A DNA stretch of 64,000 nucleotides from Diplolepis rosae (GCA_030998225.1 JAPYXD010000678.1:2328501-2392500); one strand, 5' to 3'. Positions 12,024-25,104 are shown, counted from the stretch's first letter. Notes: a model not told the origin generated them from the sequence alone. Numbers and translations are program-made.

Positions 12024-12548
12024 TTAAGGTAGTTCCTTCACGAAAATTAGACCTCAGGCAAAAATAGATAATTTTGCTTTCAAGAATAGAAATATTATTA
12101 TTGAAGGGCTCATTTGAAAGAGAAAAGATTATTTTTCATGATGAAAATTTGAAACACAAAAAAATAATTTTATTAATAAATTTTATTTTTGCCCAAACTT
12201 ATTTTCTTATTGCTTCGAACCAAATTTTCAAAAATGTATTTGATAATAATTAATTCAATTTCAAAAATAGGAAACGGTCAAGTTGTAGAGAATCTTTTTC
12301 CTAAAACAATGAACCGTGATTTGTTAGAATCGCATCATTTTTGAAAATTTGGCTCGAAGCGATAAGAAAATAAGTTTAGGCAAAAATAAAATTTATTAAT
12401 AAAATTATTTCTTTGTGTTTCAAATTTTCTGCATGAAAAATAATCTTTTCTCTTTCAAATGAGCCCTTCAATTATAATATTTCTATTCTTGAAAGCAAAA
12501 TTATCTATTTTTGACTGAGGTCTAATTTTCGTGATCGTACTACCTTAA
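12024..12548. mobile_element. TTAA foldback MITE, family A, copy 4
   Basis: TTAA ends, with AAGGTAGTTCCTTCACGAAA on the left and the complementary CTACCTTAA on the right. It is a compact copy in which the two arms almost meet at about 12280. Confidence 0.9.
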
Positions 12549-12738
12549 TGAAAAAAATACAAAGTTACATAATTGAGGAGTTCTTAACAAGAAGTATAAA
12601 AGAATTTGAAAAAATAAAAAATAAGGTTAGATACTCATTAAAAAATTTTGTTTTTATTAAAAAAACATGGATTATCAATTAATTTTGTATATTTTTTCGA
12701 ACATTGTCGTCTCCGCTAAAGTATAACGAATAAAACTA

Positions 12739-13282
12739 CACTCGAGATTCCCTATAACGAAATTCCCTGTAACGAAACCTCTCTGTAACAAGCGCGTCAC
12801 GCCTCTCTATAACGAGCAGACGATCGACCCCTCTTCCCCCACTACTACGGAATGAAGCGCGCTCGAATTTGAAAAAGTAATTTCTGGCAAATTTCCCAAT
12901 TTTTCTTCACATTTTCTGAATCTGTCAAAATTTCCATTTTTGTATACATTGGCAAGACTTTTCTTTTTTTCTGAAAATATTAAAAAATACACCTGATATA
13001 AGCATAAATATTTTTATTATTATATTATTATATTTTTAGTATTTTGAGTACATACCGTCAAATAAGTTAATTCCATCTTCAATACTCACAGAAATCTTTT
13101 TTATACCGTTTTAACTATGTAAATATATTATTCACATAGCCTCACTGACAGACAGACTGCGCGCATTATATAATGCGCATAACAGCGCTTAGCAAAAAGT
13201 AGGATATGGAGGGGATCCCTCTCGCGTTTGTTACAGAGAGGTTTCCGATGCTCGAGCTTTTCGTTACAGGGAATCTCGAGTG
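12739..13282. mobile_element. 544-bp TA-flanked MITE (CACTCGAG ends)
   Basis: The ends CACTCGAGATTCCCT and GGGAATCTCGAGTG have TA on each side. Subterminal words (CCTGTAACGAAA, CCTCTCTGTAACAA and their complements) recur inside, as is usual for transposase-binding repeats. A GC-rich palindrome built on GCGCATTATATAATGCGC lies near 13165. There is no transposase. Confidence 0.85.
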
Positions 13283-13444
13283 TATATATGAAAGTTTTTT
13301 ATTCATTTTTTATTATTTATTCATTATTATTTTTTATTCATTTACTTGAAAATGGGAAACGTTAGATAAAATTGTAGGTGGAGGACTCAAGTTCATTTTT
13401 TAACAGCTATCTAACGATATTTTTTACTGTACCGAATTCTGATT

Positions 13445-13905
13445 TTGAATATCGGCGAATTTGATTTTCAAGGTCAAAACTACAAAAAAATGTTTTCAAC
13501 AAATTTTTTCAATTTATGTCAATAAATATTGATCTAGGAATAAAATATTTCCCACAAAATTTGTAGCGGGTGAAAAGATCTATTTTTAATGTTTCACACA
13601 TTTTTGACCTAAAACCATTATTTTTCGAGACATTCTATTTAATAAGGGATGATTTGAATCGAGAAAAACTCTCCATACTGTGCCTGTCTGTTTGCTTCGA
13701 TTTAATCTCATTTTTTCAAAAACTAATGGGTTTATGGCAAAAATGTGTAATACATTAATGATATATCTATTTATCGACTACAAATTTTGTATGAAATATT
13801 TTTCTCTCAGATCAATATTTGCCGACATAAAATGAAAATACTTGTTAAAAGCATTCTTTTTTTTTTAGTTTTGTCCTTGAAAATCAAATTTTCGGGTATT
13901 TTTAT
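13445..13905. repeat. Foldback repeat
   Basis: The left arm (TTGATTTTCAAGGTCAAAAC and on) is mirrored by the right arm (GTCCTTGAAAATCAAATTTT) around a centre near 13675. There is no coding content. Confidence 0.65.
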
Positions 13906-14023
13906 CATTACATTCGTAATCAGCGCCTCAAAATACGTGGATATAGTGGGTTTCAAATTAATCGGAGGTAAGTGCTTTTCGGAAATTTATCCTTCCCGTT
14001 TTCGAACGCCTGTTGCCTTCTTG

Positions 14024-14116
14024 TTAACACGTTCCGTGCCGCGTGGGGCGTATACGACCCCCGCTGAGGCCTGAACGGAAGGTTTTCAAAAATCGGTCCA
14101 GCACGGAACATGTTAA
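14024..14116. mobile_element. 93-bp TTAA mini-element
   Basis: TTAACACGTTCCGTGC at the left end and GCACGGAACATGTTAA at the right, with only about 60 bp between, including GGGGCGTATACGACCCC. The TTAA ends and the very small size suggest a piggyBac-type mini-element. Confidence 0.75.
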
Positions 14117-14131
14117 GAACTCCTCAATTAC

Positions 14132-15622
14132 AAAATTCCACTTACATTCTTTTGCTATAGTGTTTACAGTTTTATAAAATTAAAGAACTTTTTATAAAGA
14201 ATTCGCAATTTTCATATAATTGTGATTTATTGTCTTCTGGTATAACAATAAATTTCCACTAGCTCCAAGAAAAAAGCTTGCTTCGACATAAAAAGAAATA
14301 GGTAAAGGATAAAACAAAGTTATGCAAATTTATCTCGCACTGGGAGATGTGACGCGTTTAATCGAAATACGAAGATCATTGATGGCACGATAGGAATTAC
14401 GAGCATGGAAAGGAGTATTTATTTAATGTAAACAACGTATATTTATTTATTCCGATAAATATTTTCAACATTGAACATTGACTAGCAAGTACATATCGTT
14501 ACTTGTTATGTGTGTAGTATTAATTTAATAAGTCGATATATTTAATGTTTTTACCTTTCCTTTATTAAATTACTTACTGTCTCTACGGGGTCGTTTACAA
14601 TATACTCGATATCCTAATCTCGACTAATAACGACTTTTTTCGTTTATCCCTGTATATTTTGCTTCTCTATTTCTTTCTATGAATGTCGTTTACATCCGTG
14701 ATGCGCAGATATAGAGCCGGTAATTAATTTCTAATTATTAATGGTTTTATCACAATTACAGTATTATCGTTAGCCTGTGAGCGAGTTCGATTTTTTTTCT
14801 TTTTATATACATGATTTATATCACATACTTATCTCATTTTCAGTAATAAATTTTTGGTCAAAAAAATATCGTCTCCAAAAATTGCTCGATTTCAATTTCG
14901 TGCCTTTTATCCCAAAAAAGCTTTTTTCTCATAAGAAATGCTCTAAGGGAAACAAAATATTTTCACCATACTTCTTTTATTCTCGTGCAAAAATAGAAGC
15001 TTTTTTGGAATAAAAGACAAAGAAAATTTCAAGTTTGCCAAGAACTTTCTAATTAGAAAATCGATTAAAATTTAACGACTACCTAACATTGAATTATAGT
15101 CGAAAATCGGTACTCGCTTCGGCGATGTTGTTATTATTTGACAGTTTTTTTTCTTCGATGTTCTGCGGCTACAAACTTTAAGTATGTATAGAGCCCTCGA
15201 TTAATCATTGTAACTTATTTTAAGGTATACTTATTATTGCTTCACTTTTCATAATATTTGCATTGACTTGGTTTATTATGGCGAGCAAAGTTGCCTTTGA
15301 ATCTTTTGTCTTTTAAAATTGCTTGTGATTAAGGTTACAAAGTTTCGAAGCATGTTCCTGTATATACACTTTAACGAAAGTTTACATTGAGTTTAGCAAT
15401 TTCGTGGCATTGGAAATTTCACCGCACTTACGATAACTCAAGCATTGCCATACCTCGTCAAAGCAATTATCAAGTAAACTACCAACAATAAAAAAACTTA
15501 TAATTTTATTCTCTGATAGGTGCTATTCGATTTTTAAATATATCTCATAACTTTAATGTACATATTTGTAGGCAATTTGCAAGATAAAATGGTAGAAACT
15601 TTTAATTTGTTTTAAAATTATA
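14132..15622. other. No recognisable feature
   Basis: This is AT-rich DNA without a supported gene. It seems to be single copy in this window. Confidence 0.5.
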
Positions 15623-15776
15623 CTCTCTAAACCTGAATTAGAGAACGGCCACTGATTCGTAGTGACTATTCACTGATCGCAGCAGCTATAGGTCTTTCAC
15701 TGATAATCAGTGAAATTCGACTGATGAATCAGTGAAATAGATTGAACTCACTTATTGAATCAGTGAAATCTTCAGG
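15623..15776. mobile_element. CACTGATT-rich MITE, family B, partial
   Basis: TACTCTCTAAACCTGAATTAG begins a block with several CACTGAT/ATCAGTG words. The right end is missing. Its left part matches, in reverse, the right part of the copy at 43543-43966. Confidence 0.6.
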
Positions 15777-15870
15777 TGCGAATAACAAAACCAGCGATAT
15801 ATTTTAACAATCGATAAACTCGTTTATTTTAGGTTCAACAATACTGAAAAGAAATTACGTAATTATTATT

Positions 15871-17662
15871 GATGCTTTCCATCTCAATTCAACAGGTCCA
15901 TTCGGGACACGAATTTATTTATTTTTATTTATTTTTTTTGGGCCGAAAAAAAAAATTTCTGAGATTTATCGGCAATTTCGTTTTTGGGGTAAAAATCTAT
16001 TTTTTCAATTATTCGCGAGAACTTTTTTTCCAATTGTCTATAACTTCGTTAAAAATTGACCGATTTTAACAATTTTCACTTTTAAATGTTTGTAATGATT
16101 TGGAATACCGAATACAGTTATAAACAATTGCTTGTTGATTGTTATTAATTTTTTATTTAGCAATAAACAAAAATTGCAACTTTTTTTTGAAATTCAGTAT
16201 CTTGAAAAGTGTATTTTTTTTTTCTCTCAAACTTCATTCGCATCAAAAAGACACCTTGAGTTTCGATTCTGCTGAATCTCTAGTAGCTAAACTTTCTCAA
16301 GACTCAGTCTTTGTGACAAATTTTACCCAAAAGTCTCCAGCAACAGCTTGGTATTCAATTTACACATTTTTTGTAATTATTATTTACTTTACGAGATCAT
16401 TCTGATATATTTCTTTCGAAATTCACGATACATTAATGCTGCTGTGTTTGTTCATTTTATAAATATTCATTTATCAATTTTTAGGGCTGAAACAATAACT
16501 ATCGAGCAGGTGATTTATTATTTAGTAAATAAAATTATATCTCTCACAGCAATTCCATTCTCTGTATTCGAAATAGTTGAATCAATGTAAATGATTTGTT
16601 GAACACTACTTTTTCAATAATTCGAGAGAAAGCTACCAGTAGAGTATAATGGTTCTACTTTTTCCAACATTAAAATCTATTTCATTTGATAAGTGTAATA
16701 AATACAGAATTGAATATAAGTTGACTTTTAAATTATGTAAAGTATGATCATTCTTATTTTCAATGCATAGAAAAAAAAACTTGCAGAAAAGAAGATATTT
16801 ACTTTTTCCATTATTTATATTAGAGTGAATTTCGAAAGAAATATATCAGAGTTATCTCGTACAATAATAAGCGTAGATATACTTACAAAAAATGTGTACA
16901 TTGAATACCAAGCTCTTGCTGAAGACTTTTAGGTACAAAATCAAAATAAGCTTTCAATGAAATTCGTCGTTGAGTTGAAAACATTCGATAAATCATATCT
17001 AAGCACAGTCAATTTGTCATAAAGACTGAGTAAACATTTTTTGTGATATTTAAAGTTTCACAATATAATCGTAAAGGACAACTATACATCGTTATACCAT
17101 ACACGTTGAACATATAAAGTTGATATTCATTGTGCAGTCCACGTTTTTACGAAGAAAACGACTTTTTATTTCAAAAAATTATAACTCGGAAACAAAAAGT
17201 TTTAGCTACTAGAGATTCAGTAAAATTGAAACTCAAGGTATCTTTTTAATGCGAAAAAAGTTTGAGAGAATAAAAAAATACGCTTTTCTAGATATTGAAT
17301 TTTTTTAAAAAATTGTAATTTTTGTTTATTGCTTAATAAAAAATTAATGACAATCAACAAGCAATTGTTTATAACTGTGTTAAGTATTCCAAATTATTAC
17401 AAACATTTAAAAGTGAAAATTGTTAAAATCGGTCAATTTTTGACGAAGTTATAGACAATTGAAAAAAAAGTTCTCGCGAATAATTGAAAAAATAGATTTT
17501 TACCCCAAAAACGAAATTGCCGATAAATCTCAGAAAATTTTTTTTTCGGCGAAAAAAAAATATGTGCCTCATTATTTCGATCAAAGAGCAACATATTTGA
17601 GTTTCGTTAAAAAATAAATGCGTGTCCCGAATGGACCGGTTGAATTGAAATGGAAAGCATCT
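15871..17662. mobile_element. 1.8-kb foldback element with arms of about 850 bp
   Basis: Outer ends GATGCTTTCCAT and ATGGAAAGCATC start arms that match almost throughout (GGTCCATTCGGGACACG, TTTTTGGGGTAAAAATCTAT, CTAGTAGCTAAA and their complements) around a centre near 16767. The arms are similar but no longer identical. Small ORFs in the arms lack any recognisable domain. I saw no target duplication. Confidence 0.85.
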
Positions 17663-17752
17663 ATTATATATTGTAATTATTATTGTGTATAATTATATTA
17701 TGTATAATTAAAAATTAAAGATCCATCGTTATACTTCAATCACTCGCACTCT

Positions 17753-18175
17753 CTAAATCGGAATCAGTAAAATTCTACTGATTATAAGTGAAATTTGACC
17801 GATTCGAATAGCTAAAAAGAGGTCACTGTGAATCAGTCAAATTTCACTGATTACTTTAGTGAAAAGTAACTGATTCAACAGTGGAAAATATTGTTTTTAC
17901 TGATTAATCAGTGAAAATGAACTGTTTTAACAGTGAAAAATATTGTTTTCACAGATGAATCAGTGAAAAGGCAAATCACTGATTGAATTAGTGAAAATTT
18001 GACTGATTCAGATTTAGAGAGCAGGAACGATCGAAATACGTGAAATGTTATGTTCACGTGGAGCGTTCACTAATTCCTTAGAGAAAACAAATCAGGGCAC
18101 TGATTCATCAGTTGATATATTTTTACTCATATAATCAGTGACTATTACATTGATTCAGGTTTAGAGAGTATTATA
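17753..18175. mobile_element. CACTGATT-rich MITE, family B, compound copy
   Basis: A first unit runs from CTCTCTAAATCGG to GATTTAGAGAG (17753-18022). A second, degenerate unit runs to CAGGTTTAGAGAGTA at 18175 and contains GTTATGTTCACG, which is shared in reverse with 43640-43670. At least six ATCAGTGA or TCACTGAT words are present. Confidence 0.7.
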
Positions 18176-19196
18176 TAATGATTAAACGTTATGGTGTAAT
18201 GAATGTTTGAATTAATTTTTTCTACGTCATATTCAGTTCTTTTCATTCCTACTATTGTGCACACGAACAATGGATTTCTATAATATTTAAACTTCTCCTG
18301 TTTTTAAGTACTTTTTATGTATTGTGTATTTTGTGCATAAGAGCGCATGCAGTGTTGAATGTAACTTCGCACAATTCACCCGTGCCTCGCAAGACAATGT
18401 GATAAATCGATAGTTCAGCTGATGAGGCACATCTCAAATCATTAATTTGGTCCATGCGCTTTACACATTATTTTTTTACTGATTTTGAGCGCTTCATCAC
18501 CTTTGAAAAGATAATTAAATTTATTTATACTTTTTCAAATATTACGATAATGTTACGAATGATAAGACTATGTTTATGGTAATATTATCATATCCTATAA
18601 TGGGATATAACATAATAAAATAATACCATTTCGTTGTTAATGTTCAGCTGGAAATAATTGAATTTTCAGCTCTCTTGACTTCCTCTTTCGATTTACTTAT
18701 TTAGAGTGTATACAATTATCCTTTATGACCCGAAAACTTGATGCCTCGTAAAAACTTTAACTTCATCCCTGCAAGAATCTCATGAGGAAATAGTAAAGTG
18801 TGTTATTTATGGATGTATATTAATGTAGAGAACAAATATTTGTATACATGTGTGCAACTTACTCAATTTTATTAAAACATCCTTTCTCATTTTTCTTTTA
18901 CTGGTATGACTCGGTCACACGAGGAAATTAAATAAATGCTTGCCAAGCATATGTGAAAACATTTAAAGTAAAGTGCAGTCTCACCCTTCGCATTAAAATC
19001 AATCCTTTGTACGCTGAACAGAAACTCGGATTACTATTTGAATGTTAGTAAAATTAACTAAAAAAAACTAGTAATCCTGCTAGTTAACCAGTCAAATGGT
19101 TAATCTTAATGCTTTTTTTTGTGCAAATTTAAGTATGAAAGACGATTTCCATATTTTTTCGCTTTAAAGATATTAAAGCACGCAATTGAAAAGATG
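18176..19196. other. No recognisable feature
   Basis: This is AT-rich DNA. No gene, RNA or repeat boundary could be supported. Confidence 0.5.
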
Positions 19197-20085
19197 CACT
19201 GCAAAAAGAAGTGTCTTACCTGGTATCTTACTGTAAGATATGAGATGGGATTTTGCTATCTTCTGTCTTAAAATAAGATGTCTCACGAAGTGTCTTATTC
19301 AAAATTAAGACGACTTACGTATCTTGGTACGAATAAAGATGTAATTTCCGTCTTACAAAATAAGATACTTGATTGAGTTAGATAATGTATCTTAGTTTAA
19401 GATGTTTAGGGTGTCATAAGATGGTTCTGGCATAAGATGTTTCTAAATTGTAAGATATAGCAGGTCAATAAGTTAGCAAAAACTAAGACGCGTAAAGTGT
19501 CAAAGAAGTAGTGGTCGAAAGATAGAATCTCTCAAAGGGTTATAGTTACAGTTCATAACCTCAAAAAATGGAGCGTTTTGAGTGTTGCATGTTTTTCTTC
19601 TGTGGTGTAATATCAACACATTTAGAGGAATATATTGTTCATTTTCATCGACACGATCCTTTATTTAAACTTTAGATATGATGGATGTGGAGCTACATAT
19701 AAAAATTGGGAATCGTATCAGCAACACGTAACTCGATATCAGGTATACCTTCTGTTTTAACGTAGTGGATACGTTTCCTAAGTCGCTTATCTCCTTTCCC
19801 AATAGAGCATTTTCTTGAATTAATTTTTTCAAGAAGTACATACAGCCATGTAAACCACCACACGTGTAACAGATACCGGTGTGCCGTAAGCTTTTTCTCA
19901 CAGTGTAGAGGTTATAAGGGACATGAACTGTCGGTAACTTAAGTAACCTGTGTTACCGATGGTTCAACTCAAGATATTTTACGTGTCTCCAATTAATATG
20001 CTTTAGGCAACTTGAATGTGACTACCAAAACATCTTAGAAATAACTACACAAGTATCTTATATTAAGACACTTCTTTTTGCAGTG
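19197..20085. mobile_element. 889-bp inverted-repeat element rich in AAGAT/TCTTA words
   Basis: The ends CACTGCAAAAAGAAGTGTCT and AGACACTTCTTTTTGCAGTG are near-perfect complements. The outer third of the interior is dense in TAAGAT, TCTTA and AAGACA words that echo the terminal TGTCTTA. I could not define the target duplication. There is no transposase. Confidence 0.8.
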
Positions 20086-20100
20086 TGGTATCAAAAAAGG

Positions 20101-20624
20101 TTAATGGGTTCCGCCACTTTTAATATTTTTATTTTCTTAGTTTAGACATTCCGTATAACTTTTTTTATGTTTAGTACCTTTATTTAGAAAGCTTTTGGTA
20201 TTTTTTTAAATCCCAACACCTTTATGTATTTTTAAACTAAAAATTTTGAGGTTTTTGGTCATTTTTTTGACATTATTTGCCTTTGAATAACTTTTTTGTT
20301 TTTTAATCATTTGTGATGATTATTTTTTTATTTTATTCCTTAGAACCTGTAGCAACTTTCTGGACAGGAAGAATGAGGTAACATTGTAAGGAACAAAATA
20401 AAAAAAGAATCATGACAATTGGTTAAAAAACAAAAAAGTTATTCTAAGTCAAAAAATATCCAAAAAATGCCCATAAACTCAAAATTTTTAGTCTAAAAAT
20501 ACATAAAGGTGCTGGAATTTTTAAAAACCCCAAAACTTTTCAAAATAAAGGTGCTAAACATAAAAAAAATTATATGGATGGTCGAAATTCGAAAAATAAA
20601 AATATTAAAGGTGGTAGATTCTAA
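20101..20624. mobile_element. TTAA foldback MITE, family D, copy 1
   Basis: TTAATGGGTTCCGCCACTTT opens arms that include CTTTATGTATTTTTAAACTA; the complement closes at GGTGGTAGATTCTAA. The centre is near 20365. Relatives are at 49430-50030, 53168-53490 and a left tip at 55526. Confidence 0.75.
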
Positions 20625-21522
20625 CAAAAGGGTTCCGAGCTAAACTGTGGCGCATGCTTTAAATAACTGGTTTTCCTTTTTTCAGTTACTTTTAACGGTT
20701 CTTTTTAATGAAATTTATATTATTATAAAATAGGGTAGTGGATTCTAAAAGTTTTAAAATTCGTCTGTACTAAACATTTTGTAATTTTTTTATTTTCTAG
20801 CAAAGAATAAACGTTGAAATGCATATTTTGGAGCAATAAGATAATTTCTCGTTAACATTTTCAATTCAGAATCATTGCCTTCCGGCAAAAAGTTACTTCC
20901 GTGTACCACTACGAGTGCATCGATCACTCAACCTACTGCAGTGTGGATAATGTGATTGCTTCCCATTACACATTTGCCATTTCCAACAGAAATGCATTTG
21001 TCTGTACTTTTTCCAAACGAAAGGAGAATACCACATTTTTATATTTTTTAATTTTATTCGAGTCTTAACTCTTTTTATCTTCTTTAAACTATTCTGATGT
21101 AATGAGATGCAAATGTTGAGATTATCCTCATGAAAGAATATTTTTGACGAGTTTATACGTAATGAGAATAAAACAAGTAAACATAGTGAATGTACGCTCC
21201 TTGCAATGAAAGTAACACCGTCTCTTTTTCTGTTATTTATTTAAATGTATTTGACAATTGTTATTTTGGGAAATAAAAATTGCTAATTAATACAATGTCT
21301 CTTTCGAAAAAATCGAATGAGGAATTTCATTCCAAAACTTGGGGATTATTGACCTGCCAATTGGACAAATGAAGATTTGTCTGACCAAACACTGATATGC
21401 ACTACTGTGTCACCTTGTGAACAAAATTTCTCAGATACTGCACGAAAAACGTGCAACTAAAATATTATTTTTGACACTAATTAAACATCATCATCCCTTT
21501 TTTTAATTCATTGATGATTATG
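20625..21522. other. No recognisable feature
   Basis: No coding or repeat structure was supported in this AT-rich stretch. Confidence 0.5.
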
Positions 21523-22343
21523 CAGTGGGTGGCCAAATTATTATACTAACTTTATTTTTGTTGATCGCATAAAATCTCCTAGTATTAACAATATACATTA
21601 AAACTTTTCCCTAAGAATAACATGAAAGACTTCAAAATTATGCATAAAACAACCTCAAGATAAACTGTTTTTGTCAATTTTTGAGGAAGATATTCTGAAA
21701 AATGTCCAAATTTCAAACTTTTCTTAAATTATGTAAAACTTTTGAAATAGTTGATGTTTTTCGATGTTCTTCGACTCATTTCAAAGGTGTTTGAAAAAAT
21801 TCTAGAACTCAAAAAAAAAAGATTTAAAAAATACATAAAAGTGATAATCCACAAGAAATTAAATTTCATTGGAAAATTAAATATAATTATTTGTACTAAT
21901 TTTCATGAATAAATTTGCAACCTTGGATTTTTACGCATTTTTACATTCTCATCATATGAGAATCATATGAGTTTTATGTGAAAAATCACTTTCGGAATTT
22001 TGATCATATCTTTACGTTTTGAGACTTAAAAAAACGGTTTTTACGGAAGTGTCTGTCTGTCTGTCCGTCTAAAGGTCGTATACTCGATAACAAAATTACA
22101 TTTTGCAATTACAATTACATTAGGAAAGTTACAGTATGTTAAAAATTTAAAAAAGTCAATATCTAAATTCCATTTCCAACTTAAATTATACGAGATACGA
22201 CAAAACATTATAATACAAAGTTGTTTACTACAAAAAAATCTACGCATTTGATTCGCCACGATTTTTTATAAGATGTATATTTTTCTTTTTAATTTAAAGA
22301 AATACTATTGAAAATCCAAAATTCAAGTTTTCAACCATAATAT

Positions 22344-22626
22344 GTGCACAGAGAAACTTTTTATATGAATTTTTACTATAGTATTTTTCAATTTAAGGTA
22401 AAACGTATCACTTTGAGAATTTTTGTTAGTAAAAATACTAAACTTTATAATAATGATATGAAACTTTAGTATAAACTATAGTAAAATTTGCTATGATCTA
22501 CACTGGAGTTTCATATCATTATTATAAATTTTAGTATTTTTACCAAAAAAAATTCTCAGTGATACGTTTTTCCCTAAATTGAAAAATACTATAGTAAAAA
22601 TTCACATAAAAAGTTTCTCCGTGTGA
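22344..22626. mobile_element. Foldback MITE (CACAGAGAAACTTTTT ends)
   Basis: Arms starting CACAGAGAAACTTTTTATAT mirror each other around about 22487, with the inner word GTATTTTTACTA and its complement. It is non-coding. Similar tips (ACACTGAGAAAC, GTTTCTTAGTGT) lie at 32789 and 35524. Confidence 0.8.
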
Positions 22627-23164
22627 AATACAAACAAAACGTAAGAATGCAAAATTGTCCACTTTAATAAGGTCCACAAATTTTGTCTGACACAGTTTCT
22701 GATAAAATGTATATTTTTCGTTTTAATTTTAAAATTACGATTAAAATCTAATAATTCCATTTTTTAAACAAAATATGTGAGATACGAAAAAAACGTTAAG
22801 ATAGAGAATTATTTGACTTAATGAGGTCTTCAAATTCTAATTATGGACATTTTTCGACAGGATCTATATTTTATGTTCCGGTTTTAAAAAAACACTATTG
22901 AAAATCAAAAATTCCATTTTTTAATAAAAATATGTGAGATACGGAATAAGCGTTAAAATAAAATATCGTTTCCTTGAAAACAGTTTACGAATGTTTTGCT
23001 TTTCTGAAATATTTGGAAGATACATTTTTTTTAATTATGTAAATTATTAGAAAGTTAGAGAAATCTAAACAGAAAATGGAGCGCGAAGCGTGAGTGTCAT
23101 AATGAGATTGTGTTCCTAAAGACTATAGCTCAGGCGGAAAAATCGGTGTACTGTCAATCCTTAC

Positions 23165-23565
23165 AATCGGCGCGGTACCGTTCCGGTTGTAACCCGTGAG
23201 TAATGCCAGTGCTGCCGATCAGCACTGTGCCAAGCGTTGGCACATCACTGGGGCGGCACTGGCTAAACACCGGCGCAGTACTGCTTTTCAGTGCTGGCAA
23301 ACAACCAACATTTGTGTATTGCCAAGCATCGGTGCAGCACTGAATCAGCACCGGCGCAGTACCAACATTCAATGTTGGCAAACAACCAACTTTTGAGTAA
23401 TGCCAAGCGTCGGTGCAGCACCGGCGTGGTACCGCTTTTCAGTATTGGCGATCAACAAATATCTCGTAATGTCAAGTATCGGCGCAGCACTGGATTAGCA
23501 CCGGCGCAGTGCCACCGTTCAGTGTTAGCAAACAACCAACTTTTGATTAATGCCAAGCCTTTCTA
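23165..23565. repeat. GC-rich minisatellite, about 70-81-bp unit
   Basis: The word AAACAACCAAC (or GATCAACAAAT) followed by AATGCCAAGC and GGTGCAGCAC recurs at 23299, 23380, 23450 and 23530, giving units of 81, about 71 and 80 bp. ORFs in the array are repeat shadows. A related array of GCCAGCAC/GCGCTG words occupies 24760-25010. Confidence 0.8.
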
Positions 23566-24180
23566 TCTCTTTTCATTGCCGACAAAAAAAATGCTATGAG
23601 CAGTACTCTAAAAAAAATCAATTACATTCTACACATTCGATTGTGTGCCCGCATTGGTGTGATGGTAAGTAAAATTTCGCTGATCGAAAAACATTTTTAT
23701 TGAAGTAAACCAAAGTTTATTGCTTGTATTAGTTAAACTTTCCATCAATTGGTTTTATGATTGTACCAAAGTATGCTGCGGTTCCAAAGTTTCATCATAT
23801 TTTTGAAATTGAAAGAACTCAAAATTTTCAGATTCTGAACATACGTTGATTTTACTCTTGAAAACAAAAATTAAAGGAATCATATCCTGTATAAAGTATC
23901 ACTAATATACAATAATAAAAGTTAATAATTCTAAAATGCACATAAATCTGTTTATTATGTAATGTTCTTTAATTCAAAAATTTGATCGCTTTCTTTCAAA
24001 AATATTTTATTTTATAGAAAATCGGTTTAATAATTAAAAATCTTAAAATTTTTAATCAGAATCATAAATTGGGATAAAATCTAAAAATTCCCGATTACAC
24101 GGGGCCTATACACTTCTTACACGGCCCTGCAGTAGTTGAAGGTTATAAGCGCTATTTTCTTTCTTGTATTCCAGGCGTGC

Positions 24181-24250
24181 GCAGCCGAGAGGCTTAGTCG
24201 TTAGGTTAGTAATGCGTTAATTGTAAGTAGAGAGGGTTCGAACCCGCAGC
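24181..24250 (+). repeat. tRNA-derived SINE-like module
   Basis: AGCCGAGAGGCTTAGTCGTT resembles a tRNA D-arm/A-box, and AGGGTTCGAACCC is a perfect B-box. The spacing fits a tRNA-derived RNA polymerase III promoter. No acceptor stem closes, so it is not a functional tRNA. It is the sister of the minus-strand module at 2773-2855. Confidence 0.5.
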
Positions 24251-25104
24251 ATTAAGAATAATTTTTAATACTACCTATACGATCGTTTGTGTAGTGTAGA
24301 GGGGGGAATGTGTGTTTCTAGGTAAGTTTGTATATAAAAATAGTAAGTTAGAGTCTGCTTGAAAGTAAATAAAGTTTTGAAATGTACTAAGAATATTCAT
24401 CGATTCAATTACTGCTCTTATTTGATTTAAACTGTTCCTGCAGTTCACTTAACTTCAAAAATGACACTGGGGACTTTACGAACTACGGAAAGTAAGTTAA
24501 AAAGTAGTCAAACCTACTGAGATTTTTTTTCTGTGTACGTGTAATGAAAAAGTACTGTCAATTTCCTCAGAAAAAATTCCCTAGCTTGAAAACAGATTCT
24601 TTACTGTGAAAACAGTAAACTTAACCTACCAAGCGAATATCCCTCCGTTGCCGTTAAAAACGGTAAATATTAGAGTCTTAACTCGAACTTTCCCTGTACT
24701 TTTTATCTAAGTACAATACAGATTGTACTAAAAAACAATTCCCAGCCGAGTGACATTTTGTACTAGTGCCAGCGCTAGCGCAGTACCGCTGGTCAGCAAT
24801 ATGCCGTTGTTAACTATCGGAGTTCCGCCAGCACCACGCCAGCACTGAAGGTCAGCGCTAACGCAGCACGGCTGGTCAGCACTATGCCGGTGTTACCTTT
24901 CGAAGCTTTGCCAGCACCGCGACAGACTTCATGAGGATCTACTGCCAGCACTATGCCAGCGCTGGAAGTCCGCTGGCAGTGCTGGCGCGGTGCTGCGCCG
25001 GTTGTAAATTTCCGCCTGGGAGAGCCTTCATTAAATTGAATTTCCTTTTTCACTTAAAATTAAAAACAAATTTAGTAAGTTTGACAAAACGTAATTTACA
25101 TCTA

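Larger units (their letters stand above)
12573..14131. repeat. Inverted pair TAATTGAGGAGTTCTTAAC enclosing nested elements
   Basis: An inverted repeat of about 19 bp occurs at 12573-12591 and 14113-14131. Between them lie a TA-flanked MITE, a foldback and a 93-bp TTAA element that abuts the right copy. It may be an old inverted-repeat element or a chance product of the nested insertions. Confidence 0.35.
23131..25018. mobile_element. hAT-like non-autonomous element with GC-rich subterminal arrays
   Basis: The ends CAGGCGGAAA and TTTCCGCCTG frame GC-rich arrays at both sides (23165-23565 and 24760-25010) with an AT-rich middle. Comparison with the uninterrupted copy at 38540 suggests a degenerate 8-bp duplication of GTAGAGCC, the length expected for hAT. 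The middle holds a tRNA-like module. There is no transposase. Confidence 0.6.

Noticed and set aside
17753..18175. CRISPR-like array of short repeats
   Set aside because: Repeat spacing and orientation are irregular, units invert, and terminal repeats with TA flanks show a MITE; the DNA is animal-like.
24181..24250. Functional tRNA gene
   Set aside because: The B-box is perfect, but no acceptor stem or normal anticodon arm closes.
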